A stretch of 64,000 bases of DNA from positions 62,001-126,000 of the forward strand of contig UQKK01000002.1 of NCBI GenBank assembly GCA_900541505.1, given 5' to 3'. Positions 33,708-42,666 of the stretch are shown piece after piece; the first letter of the stretch is position 1; each line of letters starts with the position of its first letter. A program made the position numbers and the translations under genes. This DNA comes from an uncultured Ruminococcus sp. (GTDB taxonomy: Bacteria; Bacillota; Clostridia; Lachnospirales; Lachnospiraceae). The notes under the pieces were generated by a model. That model was not told the origin of the DNA. It worked only from the letters and a program-made list of their open reading frames with translations, and made no database searches.

Positions 33708-34402
33708 TTACTCTCACCACCTGTCAGTTCAAAGAAAAGCTCATCCAAATCCTTGTCCCCCACATCCTCTTTGCGGTAGGCACCGATGATGTGGCTCTTC
33801 TCCATCACAAACATCATATCCCATATCTCCTCCACCATCTCCAGCATATGGGTACTGATTAAAACGGTCACATTCTTTTCCTTTAATTCCAGGACAACTT
33901 CTTTTAATTCCTTGATTGCCTTGGGGTCCAGTCCCACCATGGGTTCATCTAAGAGGATGACTTTTGGCAGAACACAGAGCGCGCAGCAGATGCTGACTTT
34001 CTGCATCATTCCTTTGGACAATTCGTTTCCCAACTTATCCTGCTTGTCGTCCAGCTCAAAGCGCGCAAGGAGTGCCTCCACCTCCTCGTCCGTAACCGCG
34101 CTGTCGTATGCTTTTCTCATATATTCGATATGCTCCCTCACGGTCAGCGCCTCAAACATCGCCGGAATCTCCGGCACATAGGCGAACTGCTTCTTCGCCT
34201 CAAGTGACCTTGACGGAAGCCCCTGTATGCGGATGTCCCCCTGGAAACGCAAAAGTCCCGCGATGGATTTAATGATGGTGGATTTTCCCGCTCCGTTCGG
34301 ACCAAGGAGGATGCCCACCCTCCCATCGGGCACGGTGAAGCTTACATGGTCCACCGCCAGATGTTTTCCATATTTTTTGCTCAAATCACGTATCTCTAAC
34401 AT
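33704..34402 (-). CDS. ABC transporter ATPase subunit
   Basis: ATPase of 232 residues. Walker A is LGPNGAGKST, the signature is LSKGMMQKV (variant of LSGG), Walker B is VILLDEPMVGLDP, and the switch His is in STHM. The variant signature LSKGM is common in ABC-2-type exporters. I chose the ATG that follows AAGGAGG directly and gives MLEIRDLSKKYG. The open frame extends 13 codons further up from a GTG without its own site. It pairs with the downstream permease. Confidence 0.92.
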   Translation of the reverse strand: MLEIRDLSKKYGKHLAVDHVSFTVPDGRVGILLGPNGAGKSTIIKSIAGLLRFQGDIRIQGLPSRSLEAKKQFAYVPEIPAMFEALTVREHIEYMRKAYDSAVTDEEVEALLARFELDDKQDKLGNELSKGMMQKVSICCALCVLPKVILLDEPMVGLDPKAIKELKEVVLELKEKNVTVLISTHMLEMVEEIWDMMFVMEKSHIIGAYRKEDVGDKDLDELFFELTGGESK

Positions 34403-34532
34403 AGTGTCCTCCTTGTACGGGACCATAGTGAGCAAACCCACTTAGGCTGCCCTTCCCCTCAATTCCCGGGGCTTGAGCACCTTGGCGTTCCTCGTCCTTC
34501 CATCTCATGAAGCAAAAGAAATCCCGCACCAC

Positions 34533-34552
34533 TGTATTATTAATTTAATACA
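34533..34552. promoter_or_regulatory. Candidate operator at the ABC exporter promoter
   Basis: TGTATTA and TAATACA are perfect 7-base arms around six AT bases, immediately downstream of the -10 box. The shape resembles sites of YtrA-type GntR repressors that often control ABC exporters. No such regulator gene lies beside this operon. Confidence 0.5.
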
Positions 34553-34581
34553 ATAGTACGAGATTTCTCTCTCTTTGTCAA
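34553..34581 (-). promoter_or_regulatory. Promoter of the ABC exporter-mgsA operon
   Basis: On the minus strand a consensus -35 TTGACA (34576-34581) and a -10 TACTAT (34553-34558) are 17 bases apart. Confidence 0.8.
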
Positions 34582-34671
34582 TCTTATTTTTTCACTGGAT
34601 TTCCGGCAGTCTTCCTGCCGAATGTCCCCTTTTTAGCGCAGCAGGTTTTTCTCTGTTTTTAAACCCATCTC

Positions 34672-35472
34672 CTAGAGTTCAAACACGTCCCCGTCATCCG
34701 GTACATACAGATTTCCGCTGTAATATTTTCTGCCCTCACTGCCGTAGAGATTCTTGCGCTCCTCAATGTGGGTATCCTCCGTGTGGTACAGTATCAGGTT
34801 GGGAACCTTTAAGTCCTCCGCCAGCTCGCACGCCTCCTTCACTGTACTGTGGTGCTTCTCGTAAGGTTTGAACTTATCCGCCTCCCCAAACAGGCAGAAC
34901 GCCTCGTGCATCAGCCAGTGGGCACCCTTTACATAAGCTTCCTCACAGGAATTATAAGGCTCGTCCCCGCAGCAGGCGAGTTTCGTCCCGTCCGGCAGAA
35001 GGATGGTGAAACCGAACTGCTTCGCCTTGGTGGAGCCGATGTCGAAAAAGGTCACCTTACAGCCGATGATTTCCCTTTCCTCCCCGTCTTTTACGGGAAT
35101 CAGAAGAATCCGCTCCCCGATGTGCTTTGTCACTTTCTTCTGGATGGTCAGCCCCGCGATGGTCTCAAGGACTGACACCAGTCCCTCGTGACAGTAAATC
35201 CGCGCTGTCCCCTCATATTTTCCCTGATTCATCTTCTGCCCAATCATGCGGATGAGCCAAATCATCCCCAACAGATGGTCGATGTGCTCATGGGTGAGAA
35301 AGATATCGTGAATCTCTTCCAGGGGGATATTCTGGTCTTTTAATTTCTTTAAAATCTGATTGCCGCCCCCCGCGTCCACGAGAAAGTGCCGCTCTCCCTC
35401 AGAGAGTATAAAGCATGTATTGTAACACTCTGTCACTGTGGCGTTGCCTGTCCCTAAAATCGTCAATTTCAT
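34672..35472 (-). CDS. Metallo-beta-lactamase-fold hydrolase, RNase Z-like
   Basis: Hydrolase of 266 residues. LTILGTGNA at the N-terminus and the zinc motif FLTHEHIDHLLGM are those of the RNase Z/ElaC-like branch. Further metal ligands are probably in ACCGDEPYN and the Asp/His near EKHHST. True RNase Z has a flexible arm and about 300 residues, so this is more likely an uncharacterised relative. The start overlaps the GarR-like stop as ATGA, which couples it to that gene. Substrate unknown. Confidence 0.8.
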   Translation of the reverse strand: MKLTILGTGNATVTECYNTCFILSEGERHFLVDAGGGNQILKKLKDQNIPLEEIHDIFLTHEHIDHLLGMIWLIRMIGQKMNQGKYEGTARIYCHEGLVSVLETIAGLTIQKKVTKHIGERILLIPVKDGEEREIIGCKVTFFDIGSTKAKQFGFTILLPDGTKLACCGDEPYNSCEEAYVKGAHWLMHEAFCLFGEADKFKPYEKHHSTVKEACELAEDLKVPNLILYHTEDTHIEERKNLYGSEGRKYYSGNLYVPDDGDVFEL

Positions 35473-36347
35473 TCTTCTGTGCTTCCTTCCCCGTAGTATT
35501 TGATGAGCGCCTGGGTACCCAAGTCTCCGTACCCTTCCGCCTCCAGCTCCTCATAGTTGGCGAGTGCCTGGCTTAACACCCCTAAATCCAACTCGGACAT
35601 GTTCGCCTCGATGAGAGCCAGCTTCATATCCTTGATGAAATGCTTCATAAAAAATCCCGGAGCGTAATCTTCTTTGAGGATTTTCTCGCCTAAGTTTTCC
35701 AACTGCTTGCTGTTCGCCGAGCCTTTGGATACCGAGTCCAGCATCACCGGGAGGGAGAGTCCCTTTTCCCTGGCAAAGGCAATCGCCTCGCAGATGCCGG
35801 AGAGGGTGCCCGCTATCATAATCTGGTTCGCCAGCTTGCAGTACTGCCCGCTGCCGGCATCTCCCTGATAATTGATATGCTCTCCCATCGCCTCAAAAAG
35901 CGGGAGGCACTTCTCAAACACGTCCTTCTCTCCGCCGACCATGATGGAGAGTGTCCCTGCCTTCGCTCCGGTATCCCCTCCTGTGACCGGGGCATCCAGT
36001 ACCGGCAGGTCTTTCTTCTTTCCTTCCTCATAAATCTTCTTCGATATCTGGGGGCTGGTGGTGGTCATGTCGATAAGGCATGTCCCCGGCGCGGCACTGT
36101 CTAAGATATTACCCTCGTCAAAATATACTTCCTCCACATCTTTTGGAAATCCCACGATGGTAATGACCGCGTCCACACCGGAGACACAGTCCGCGATGGA
36201 ATCGTGGAACACCGCTCCCTCGCCGATTACATCCTCCACCTTCGCTCTTGTCCTGGCATAGATATGAAGGTCGAACCCCGCCTTCATCAGATTGCGCACC
36301 ATGGATTTTCCCATGATACCCACGCCGATAAATCCTATTTTTTTCAT
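35469..36347 (-). CDS. Beta-hydroxyacid dehydrogenase, tartronate semialdehyde reductase (GarR)-like
   Basis: NAD(P)-dependent reductase of 292 residues. The Rossmann motif is IGFIGVGIMGKSM, LDAPVTGGDTGAKAGTLSIM is the substrate-binding signature, and the catalytic Lys lies in the conserved GSGQYCKLANQ. I chose the ATG at 36345-36347 after AGGAGGAGAG; eight extra codons upstream lack a site. The divergent neighbour is a glycerate kinase, which supports a role in tartronate semialdehyde or glycerate metabolism. 3-Hydroxyisobutyrate or other beta-hydroxyacids are alternatives. Confidence 0.88.
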   Translation of the reverse strand: MKKIGFIGVGIMGKSMVRNLMKAGFDLHIYARTRAKVEDVIGEGAVFHDSIADCVSGVDAVITIVGFPKDVEEVYFDEGNILDSAAPGTCLIDMTTTSPQISKKIYEEGKKKDLPVLDAPVTGGDTGAKAGTLSIMVGGEKDVFEKCLPLFEAMGEHINYQGDAGSGQYCKLANQIMIAGTLSGICEAIAFAREKGLSLPVMLDSVSKGSANSKQLENLGEKILKEDYAPGFFMKHFIKDMKLALIEANMSELDLGVLSQALANYEELEAEGYGDLGTQALIKYYGEGSTEE

Positions 36348-36507
36348 CTTCTCTCTCCTCCTGTCCGTCATCTGTCTGTTTCTCCCATTACCTTACCACA
36401 TTTTTCCCAAACTGTGAACCATCCGCCCCAATTTGTTATACAGGACAGTTTTATTATCATATTTTTCTATTTTTCATCTTCTGTAACATATTTATTTTCT
36501 GTATTTC

Positions 36508-36516
36508 TGTTATACT
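36508..36516 (+). promoter_or_regulatory. Extended -10 promoter of the glycerate kinase gene
   Basis: TGTTATACT is an extended -10 element (TG, one base, TATACT) with no clear -35. It lies about 37 bases before the start codon. Confidence 0.55.
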
Positions 36517-36552
36517 GGACATATACAGATATAAAAGACTGGAGGTTTTACT

Positions 36553-37698
36553 ATGCAGAAAAATCAACCCATGAAAGTGGTCCTTGCCATCGACTCCCTG
36601 AAGGGGAGCCTTTCTTCCATACAGGCGGGAAATGCCGCCAGAGAGGGCATCTTAAACGCTCATCCCGATGCCAAAGTTATTGTCAGACCTTTAGCGGACG
36701 GCGGGGAGGGAACCACGGACGCGCTCATCGAAGGCATGGGAGCGCAGAAAGTGGAAGTCACAGTAACCGGACCTTTATATACGCCGGTAAACGCCTACTA
36801 CGGCATTTTGCCCGGCACGCAGACCGCAGTCATGGAGATGGCTTCGGCCGCTGGTATCACGTTGATGCCCGACGAGGAGAAGAATCCCCTCACCGCCACC
36901 ACCCGCGGGGTCGGGGAGATGATAAAGGACGCCATGGAAAAAGGTTGCCGGGATTTCATCATCGGTATCGGAGGCAGCGCCACCAATGACGGCGGAATCG
37001 GCATGTTAAAAGCACTTGGCATCTCCTTTTTTGACGCGGATGGAAAGGAGACTTTAGAAGGAGCCCAGGCACTCTCCCAGGTCGCTTCCATCGATGTCTC
37101 CGGGAAACTGCCCGAGCTTTCAGACTGCCGTTTTCGCATTGCCTGCGATGTCACCAATCCTCTGTGCGGTGAAAACGGCGCCACCTACATCTACGGTTCC
37201 CAAAAAGGGGTAACGGATGAGATGAAACCGGTTCTGGACGCTGCCATGGGACAATACGCCGAGGTTACAAAAAAGACCATCGGCAAAGACTTCTCCTGCT
37301 ATGAGGGGGCCGGGGCTGCCGGAGGGCTGGGATTTGCGTTCTTAAGTTTCTTAGGCGCCGAGCTTACTCCCGGCGTGGATTTGATTCTGGATGCGATTCA
37401 GTTTGCGGATGACGTCAAAGACGCCGATGTTGTCGTTACCGGAGAGGGGCGCATGGATGCCCAGACCGCCATGGGAAAAGCCCCTGTGGGCGTGGCAAAG
37501 CTTGCCAAAAAATACGGGGCAAAGGTGGTTGCTTTCGCCGGGAGCGTGACCCTGGACGCCTCCGCCTGCAACCAGGCGGGGATTGACGCCTTCTTCCCCA
37601 TCGTGCGCGGGGTCACTACCTTAAAGGAAGCCATGGAGCCAGATAACGCCTACACCAACATGAAAGCCTGCGCGGAGCAGGTATTCAGACTGCTTTAA
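36553..37698 (+). CDS. Glycerate kinase (GarK/GlxK type)
   Basis: Phosphorylates D-glycerate, usually to 2-phosphoglycerate. Length is 381 residues, typical. The N-terminus is VVLAIDSLKGSLSS, then RPLADGGEGTTDAL, GIGGSATNDGGIGMLKALG, the central GAGAAGGLGFAF and VVVTGEGRMDAQTAMGKAP. AGGAGG-like TGGAGG precedes the ATG. It is read away from the GarR-like reductase, and together they could channel tartronate semialdehyde into glycolysis. I see no glyoxylate carboligase or hydroxypyruvate isomerase in the window. Confidence 0.95.
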   Translation: MQKNQPMKVVLAIDSLKGSLSSIQAGNAAREGILNAHPDAKVIVRPLADGGEGTTDALIEGMGAQKVEVTVTGPLYTPVNAYYGILPGTQTAVMEMASAAGITLMPDEEKNPLTATTRGVGEMIKDAMEKGCRDFIIGIGGSATNDGGIGMLKALGISFFDADGKETLEGAQALSQVASIDVSGKLPELSDCRFRIACDVTNPLCGENGATYIYGSQKGVTDEMKPVLDAAMGQYAEVTKKTIGKDFSCYEGAGAAGGLGFAFLSFLGAELTPGVDLILDAIQFADDVKDADVVVTGEGRMDAQTAMGKAPVGVAKLAKKYGAKVVAFAGSVTLDASACNQAGIDAFFPIVRGVTTLKEAMEPDNAYTNMKACAEQVFRLL

Positions 37699-37705
37699 AT
37701 ACGAA

Positions 37706-37750
37706 GGGGCATCTCCAAATATGCCCGAAGATGCCCCTGTTCTTTCTTCA
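37706..37750 (+). terminator. Intrinsic terminator of the glycerate kinase gene
   Basis: Perfect 9-bp stem GGGGCATCT/AGATGCCCC with a 14-base loop and a T-rich tail, directly after the stop codon. Confidence 0.88.
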
Positions 37751-37801
37751 CTGCCACTCTTCACTGACAGCTGTCTTTCAGCCTATGCGGTTCTTTCTTC
37801 G

Positions 37802-38467
37802 TTATTGTTTCTCTACCACTTCTCCCTGTTTCTTATAGATACTGCTGCCCGGCACATATCCTCTCACGGAAGAAAGGGGATAAATATTGCTGTGGCTTCC
37901 CACAACTGTACCCGGATTTAAGACGCTTCCGCATCCGACCTCCACTTCGTCCCCCAGCATAGCGCCGAATTTCTTCATCCCTGTCTCAATATTTCCCTCC
38001 GGTGTCTTTACCACAACCAGTTTCTTGTCTGATTTTACATTGGAGGTAATAGAACCTGCTCCCATGTGAGATTTGTATCCGAGGATGGAATCTCCCACAT
38101 AGTTATAGTGGGGCACCTGTACTTTATTAAAGAGAATCACATTCTTAAGCTCTGTGGAATTTCCCACCACCGCGCCTTCCCCGACAATGGCATTGCCGCG
38201 GATGAACGCACAGTGTCTGACCTCCGCCTCTTTTCCGATGATTGCCGGTCCGTTGATGTAAGCGGTGGGAGCGACCTTGGCGGACTTTGCCACCCAGATA
38301 TTTTCTCCTCTCTTCTCATACTCTTCCTCGCTCAGCGTATTTCCCAGCTCCACGATGAAGCTGCTGATTTTGGGAAGCACCTCCCAGGGATAGGTCACCC
38401 CTTCAAAAATATCTTTGGCAATGGTCTCCTCCAATGTGTAAAGTTCTCCTACAGTAAGTCCTTTCAT
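37802..38467 (-). CDS. Left-handed beta-helix (hexapeptide repeat) transferase-like protein
   Basis: Protein of 221 residues built of hexapeptide repeats from about residue 60 to 200 (for example IWVAKSAKVAPTAYING, AIVGEGAVVG, VEVGCGSVLNPGTVVG). This resembles the acetyltransferase half of GlmU-like sugar nucleotidylyltransferases, but there is no nucleotidyl domain. It may be an acyltransferase or a structural relative. It is last in the patatin-ppk-topB operon and its start overlaps the topB stop as ATGA. Confidence 0.75.
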   Translation of the reverse strand: MKGLTVGELYTLEETIAKDIFEGVTYPWEVLPKISSFIVELGNTLSEEEYEKRGENIWVAKSAKVAPTAYINGPAIIGKEAEVRHCAFIRGNAIVGEGAVVGNSTELKNVILFNKVQVPHYNYVGDSILGYKSHMGAGSITSNVKSDKKLVVVKTPEGNIETGMKKFGAMLGDEVEVGCGSVLNPGTVVGSHSNIYPLSSVRGYVPGSSIYKKQGEVVEKQ

Positions 38468-40536
38468 GATTTGTCTCCCTTCTTGGATTTTTTCTTTTTA
38501 TAAAATACAGCCGCAGCTTCATAACAGCCGCGAAGCTGGTATTGATTATTTAACCCTTTCACGCCGTTGGTGCGGCTGATGATGAAATCATCCAGCTTTT
38601 TCATATATTCCTCCGGAGTGATGCTGCCCTCAGCTACGTAAGTAAGCCCCTTCTCCCAGCTCGCCGTGAGTTCCGGGTTTAAGAGGGATTTGATGGAGTG
38701 GTCCACCACCTCGTAGACCATCTCTCCCTGGAGGGTGGGCGTGATAATCTGGGTCTTCTTATTCAAATCCAGATACTGAATGTGGATAAGCTTTTTTAAA
38801 ATCTCCGCCCGCGTGGCGCTGGTGCCGATTCCGCTGCTCTTAATCTGCGCCCGCAGCTCCTCGTCCTCGATGAGCTGTCCCGCGTTTTCCATGGCAAGAA
38901 TCATGGAGCCGGAATTGTAGCGCTTCGGCGGCGAGGTCTCGCCCTCTTTGATTTCCAGTTTCCGCACAGGCAGGATATCGCCTTTTTTGAGCTTCTGCAC
39001 ACAGGCGAACATTGCGGCATCCAGATTCTGTTCCTGGTCGTCCGCCTCCTTTTTCTCCTGCTCCTCGCCCTCCTTAGAAGACTTTCCTCCTGCCTGGTCC
39101 TGGCTTCGCTGTCCCTTCACGTTTCCGCCTGCTACTTTCAGATAGCCTTCCTCCGCCAACACTTTAAAGTTGGAGAAAAACTGTTCTTTCTGAATTGCCG
39201 TCATCACCGCCACCTTCTGGTACACCGCCGGCGGATAGAAAATGCTCAAGAAACGCCGCACGATACAGTCGTACACCTGCGCCGCCACAGAGGCGATGCT
39301 TGACAGTGCGTTTAATCCCTGTCCTGTGGGAATGATGGCGTAGTGGTCCGTAATCTGCTTGTCGTTGACATAACGGGTCTTGGCAAGCCCTTTGTAGCTC
39401 CCCATTTCCAGGATATCCTGCAGATATGGTTTCGCGCTCTGATATCGGGAGAGCCCGTTTAAGTTTCTGGTGATTTCTTTGGCAACTGCCGTGGACAGTA
39501 CCCTGGCGTCCGTTCTCGGATAAGTGACCAGCTTTTTCTCATAGAGTTCCTGCACAATGCGCAGCGTCTCGTCGGGACTTAATTTAAACCGCCTGGAGCA
39601 GTCGTTCTGCAGCTCCGCCAGATTGTAGAGAAGGGGCGGATTTTTCTTCTCCTTCTTCTTTTCAATGGATACCACCTGGCAGGTTACAGGCTCTTCTGCG
39701 GTCAGAAAATCGATAAGCTCCTGCGCTTTCTCCTTTTTCTTGAATCCGTTCTCTTTGTAGAGATCGTAGGATTCAAAGTACCGGGAGCCTTTGACCGCTC
39801 TCCACTCGCCCTCAAAGGTCTGTCCGGATGCCTCGATGGTGCTCACTACCCGGTAAAAGGGGGTTTTTACAAAATTGCGGATTTCCCGCTCCCGGCGCAC
39901 CACCATACCCAGCACGCAGGTCATCACGCGCCCCACGGAAACCACAGCGTATTTGGTGTTCAGGTATCTGGAAATACTGTTCCCGTATTTTAACGTCAAA
40001 AGCCGGGAAAAATTGATTCCCATGAGGTAGTCTTCCTTTGCCCGCAGATAGGCGGAGGCGCTTAAGTTATCGTACTCGGATAAGTCCTTCGCCTCCCGGA
40101 TGCCTCTTAATATCTCCTCCTCTGTCTGGGAATCTATCCACACTCTTAAACGCGTCTTTCCCTTAACGTGCGCTTCCTGCTCCACCAGTCGGTAGATATA
40201 TTCTCCCTCCCGCCCGGAGTCGGTACAGACATAGATTTTCTCCACATCCTCGCGGGTGAGGATGTCTTTTACAATGGCGAACTGCTTCGCCACCCCCGGT
40301 ATGACCTTATATTTGAACTCCTCCGGTATAAACGGCAGAGTCTGAAGACTCCACCGTTTCAATGCGGGGTCGTATTCCTCCGGGTAGCTCATGGTCACTA
40401 AGTGCCCCACGCACCAGGTGACGATAGCCTCCTCAGATTCTAAGTATCCGTCCCGCCTCTTTGTATTTAGTTTTAATGCCTTGGCAAACTCCTGTGCCAC
40501 ACTCGGCTTTTCTGCTATGTATACTGATTTTCCCAT
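38464..40536 (-). CDS. topB: Type IA DNA topoisomerase III
   Basis: Single-strand passing topoisomerase of 690 residues. The TOPRIM domain starts YIAEKPSVAQEFA and continues CTDSGREGEYIYRLV. The catalytic Tyr is in KLVTYPRTDARVLS. There is no C-terminal zinc-finger domain; the protein ends with a lysine-rich tail. A charged insert (near 490-525, rich in Gln, Glu and Lys) lies in the C-terminal half. This length is normal for clostridial TopB copies, which may be chromosomal or carried by mobile elements. Here the surroundings look chromosomal. Confidence 0.93.
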   Translation of the reverse strand: MGKSVYIAEKPSVAQEFAKALKLNTKRRDGYLESEEAIVTWCVGHLVTMSYPEEYDPALKRWSLQTLPFIPEEFKYKVIPGVAKQFAIVKDILTREDVEKIYVCTDSGREGEYIYRLVEQEAHVKGKTRLRVWIDSQTEEEILRGIREAKDLSEYDNLSASAYLRAKEDYLMGINFSRLLTLKYGNSISRYLNTKYAVVSVGRVMTCVLGMVVRREREIRNFVKTPFYRVVSTIEASGQTFEGEWRAVKGSRYFESYDLYKENGFKKKEKAQELIDFLTAEEPVTCQVVSIEKKKEKKNPPLLYNLAELQNDCSRRFKLSPDETLRIVQELYEKKLVTYPRTDARVLSTAVAKEITRNLNGLSRYQSAKPYLQDILEMGSYKGLAKTRYVNDKQITDHYAIIPTGQGLNALSSIASVAAQVYDCIVRRFLSIFYPPAVYQKVAVMTAIQKEQFFSNFKVLAEEGYLKVAGGNVKGQRSQDQAGGKSSKEGEEQEKKEADDQEQNLDAAMFACVQKLKKGDILPVRKLEIKEGETSPPKRYNSGSMILAMENAGQLIEDEELRAQIKSSGIGTSATRAEILKKLIHIQYLDLNKKTQIITPTLQGEMVYEVVDHSIKSLLNPELTASWEKGLTYVAEGSITPEEYMKKLDDFIISRTNGVKGLNNQYQLRGCYEAAAVFYKKKKSKKGDKS

Positions 40537-40557
40537 TTAGTCTCTTGGCTGTCAATC

Positions 40558-42660
40558 CTATCGGTAGAACCAGTCTTTCACTCTCTTAAATACGCTCTCC
40601 TTCTTCTTCGTATACACTCGTCTCGCGTTCATCGCTTCCTTCATGAATACTTCCTGTGAATTAACAGCTCTCTCTGTGCCTTTCTTCTTTCTGTATGTGC
40701 CGTCGCTTGTCATCTCCCGCGCCTTTAAATTGTCCGAGAGCATGATGTTCAGATTCCGCATCAGCTTTTTCTTTATCTCACTGTCATAGATGGGGCAGGC
40801 AATCTCCACCCGCTTCTCGGTATTTCTCGTCATCATATCCGCGGAGCCGATGTAGACCTTCGCCGTCTCCCCGCTCCCGAAGACAAATACCCTCGGATGC
40901 TCTAAATATCTGCCCACAATGCTGGTCACCTTTAAATTCTCTGTCTTTCCCAAAATCCCCGGAAGGATACAGCAGATACCGCGCACAATCAAATCGATGC
41001 GCACTCCCGCCTGGGATGCCTGTGCCGTCTTTCGGATGAAATCAATGTCCGTGACAGAGTTCATCTTCATGACAATCCTGCCCTGGGAGCCCTTTTTGAT
41101 TTCCTCATCCATCAGCATCAGAACCTTCTGTTTCAGACTGGTGGGCGCTACAATGAGATGTTTGTACGCCCCGTCTAAATTTCCGATGGACATGTTCTTA
41201 AAGAATACGGCTGCGTCCTCCCCAATCTCCTGGCTGGCAGTCAGAAGGGAGTAGTCTGTGTACATCTTCGCCGTCTTCTCATTGTAATTTCCCGTGCCAA
41301 TCTGCGTAATGTATTTAATCTCATTTTTATTGCGGTACGTGATGAGGCATATCTTGGAATGAACCTTATAGCCCTCAAATCCGTAGATAACCCGGCATCC
41401 TGCCTCCTCCATCCGCTCTGACCACTCGATATTGTTCTGCTCGTCGAAACGGGCGCGCAGTTCGATAAGCGCGGTCACTTCCTTGCCGTTCTCCGCCGCC
41501 GCGCAGAGGTATTCCACCAGTCTCGCCTTTTTCGCCAGCCGGTAGATGGTAATCTTGATGGTCATGACATTGGGGTCCACAGACGCCTCTTTTATCATCT
41601 TTAAGAACGGGTCCATGCTCTCGTACGGGTAGGACAGCAGGATATCCTTTTTCTTAACCTGCGCCATCACGCTGCCCTCTGAAAGAGCCGCACTTGGCTG
41701 CGGGGTGAAGGGCTCATCCACCAGCGAGCGCTTCATTGCCGCCGGAACCTTATCCGCGATAGCGAAAATATAGTCCAGCTTCATGGGCATCTTTGTGCGG
41801 AAGATGCACTTGGGCGTGATATTGAATTTCTCGCAGAAGTATTTCTCCATCTCCTTGTCAAGGGGCATCGCTGTCTCTAAGCGCACCACTGCCATGCGTC
41901 TCCTCTTGTGAAGCGTCTCCTGCATGATGTAGCGGAAATCCTCGTTGTCCGCGTACGCCTCGTCATCCGGTGAGACATCCGCGTTCCTCGTCACACAGAT
42001 GTAATTGCCGCCGGACACCTCGTACTGCTCGAACACCAGGTTCAGATATTCCAGAATCACCTTCTCCATGCGGATATAGCGGATATCATGCCCCGGAAGA
42101 TACAGAATATCAGAGATAAACTGAGGTACGGGCACCACACCTATCATCGATTTGTTTCCCAGCTTTAAGTTCGCCACCACATAGATTTCCTTGTTCAGAA
42201 GATGGGGGAAGGGATGGTTCACATCCACAATCTGCGGGGAGAGCACCGGGAGCACCTGCTCTTTGAAATATTTCTTTACATACTTCTTCTCCTGCGCTTC
42301 CAGCTCCTTAAAGTCCAGCCCGCACACCCCATAAGGATGGAGCTGCTTCTTTATCTCCGCGTAGGTCTTGTCCCGCTCTTTATAGAGTGGTGCCACCGCG
42401 GCATAGATGGCGTCCAGCTGTCCCTTCGGCGTGAGCCCGGACTTGATGTCCACCTTCTTGTTATCTACCTCCGCCATGGCGTAGAGACTCCCCACACGTA
42501 TCATAAAAAACTCGTCCAGGTTGCTCGTAAAGATTGCCACAAATTTCATACGTTCCAGAAGCGGCACAGTCTCGTCCCGCGCCTCCTCCAGTACTCTCTG
42601 ATTAAAACGCAGCCAGGAGAGTTCCCGGTTCTGCGTATATTCTAATTTATCCACACTCAT
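40558..42660 (-). CDS. ppk: Polyphosphate kinase 1
   Basis: Makes inorganic polyphosphate from ATP at the membrane. Length is 700 residues. The N-terminal NRELSWLRFNQRVLEEA is diagnostic. The phospholipase-D-like catalytic part has the phosphorylated His in GYKVHSKICLITYRNK and a second conserved region FGSGETAKVYIGSADMM. It starts 6 bases before the preceding patatin-like gene ends and shares its promoter. Linkage to a lipase-like protein may point to stress or membrane functions. Confidence 0.96.
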   Translation of the reverse strand: MSVDKLEYTQNRELSWLRFNQRVLEEARDETVPLLERMKFVAIFTSNLDEFFMIRVGSLYAMAEVDNKKVDIKSGLTPKGQLDAIYAAVAPLYKERDKTYAEIKKQLHPYGVCGLDFKELEAQEKKYVKKYFKEQVLPVLSPQIVDVNHPFPHLLNKEIYVVANLKLGNKSMIGVVPVPQFISDILYLPGHDIRYIRMEKVILEYLNLVFEQYEVSGGNYICVTRNADVSPDDEAYADNEDFRYIMQETLHKRRRMAVVRLETAMPLDKEMEKYFCEKFNITPKCIFRTKMPMKLDYIFAIADKVPAAMKRSLVDEPFTPQPSAALSEGSVMAQVKKKDILLSYPYESMDPFLKMIKEASVDPNVMTIKITIYRLAKKARLVEYLCAAAENGKEVTALIELRARFDEQNNIEWSERMEEAGCRVIYGFEGYKVHSKICLITYRNKNEIKYITQIGTGNYNEKTAKMYTDYSLLTASQEIGEDAAVFFKNMSIGNLDGAYKHLIVAPTSLKQKVLMLMDEEIKKGSQGRIVMKMNSVTDIDFIRKTAQASQAGVRIDLIVRGICCILPGILGKTENLKVTSIVGRYLEHPRVFVFGSGETAKVYIGSADMMTRNTEKRVEIACPIYDSEIKKKLMRNLNIMLSDNLKAREMTSDGTYRKKKGTERAVNSQEVFMKEAMNARRVYTKKKESVFKRVKDWFYR

Positions 42661-42666
42661 CTTCTC

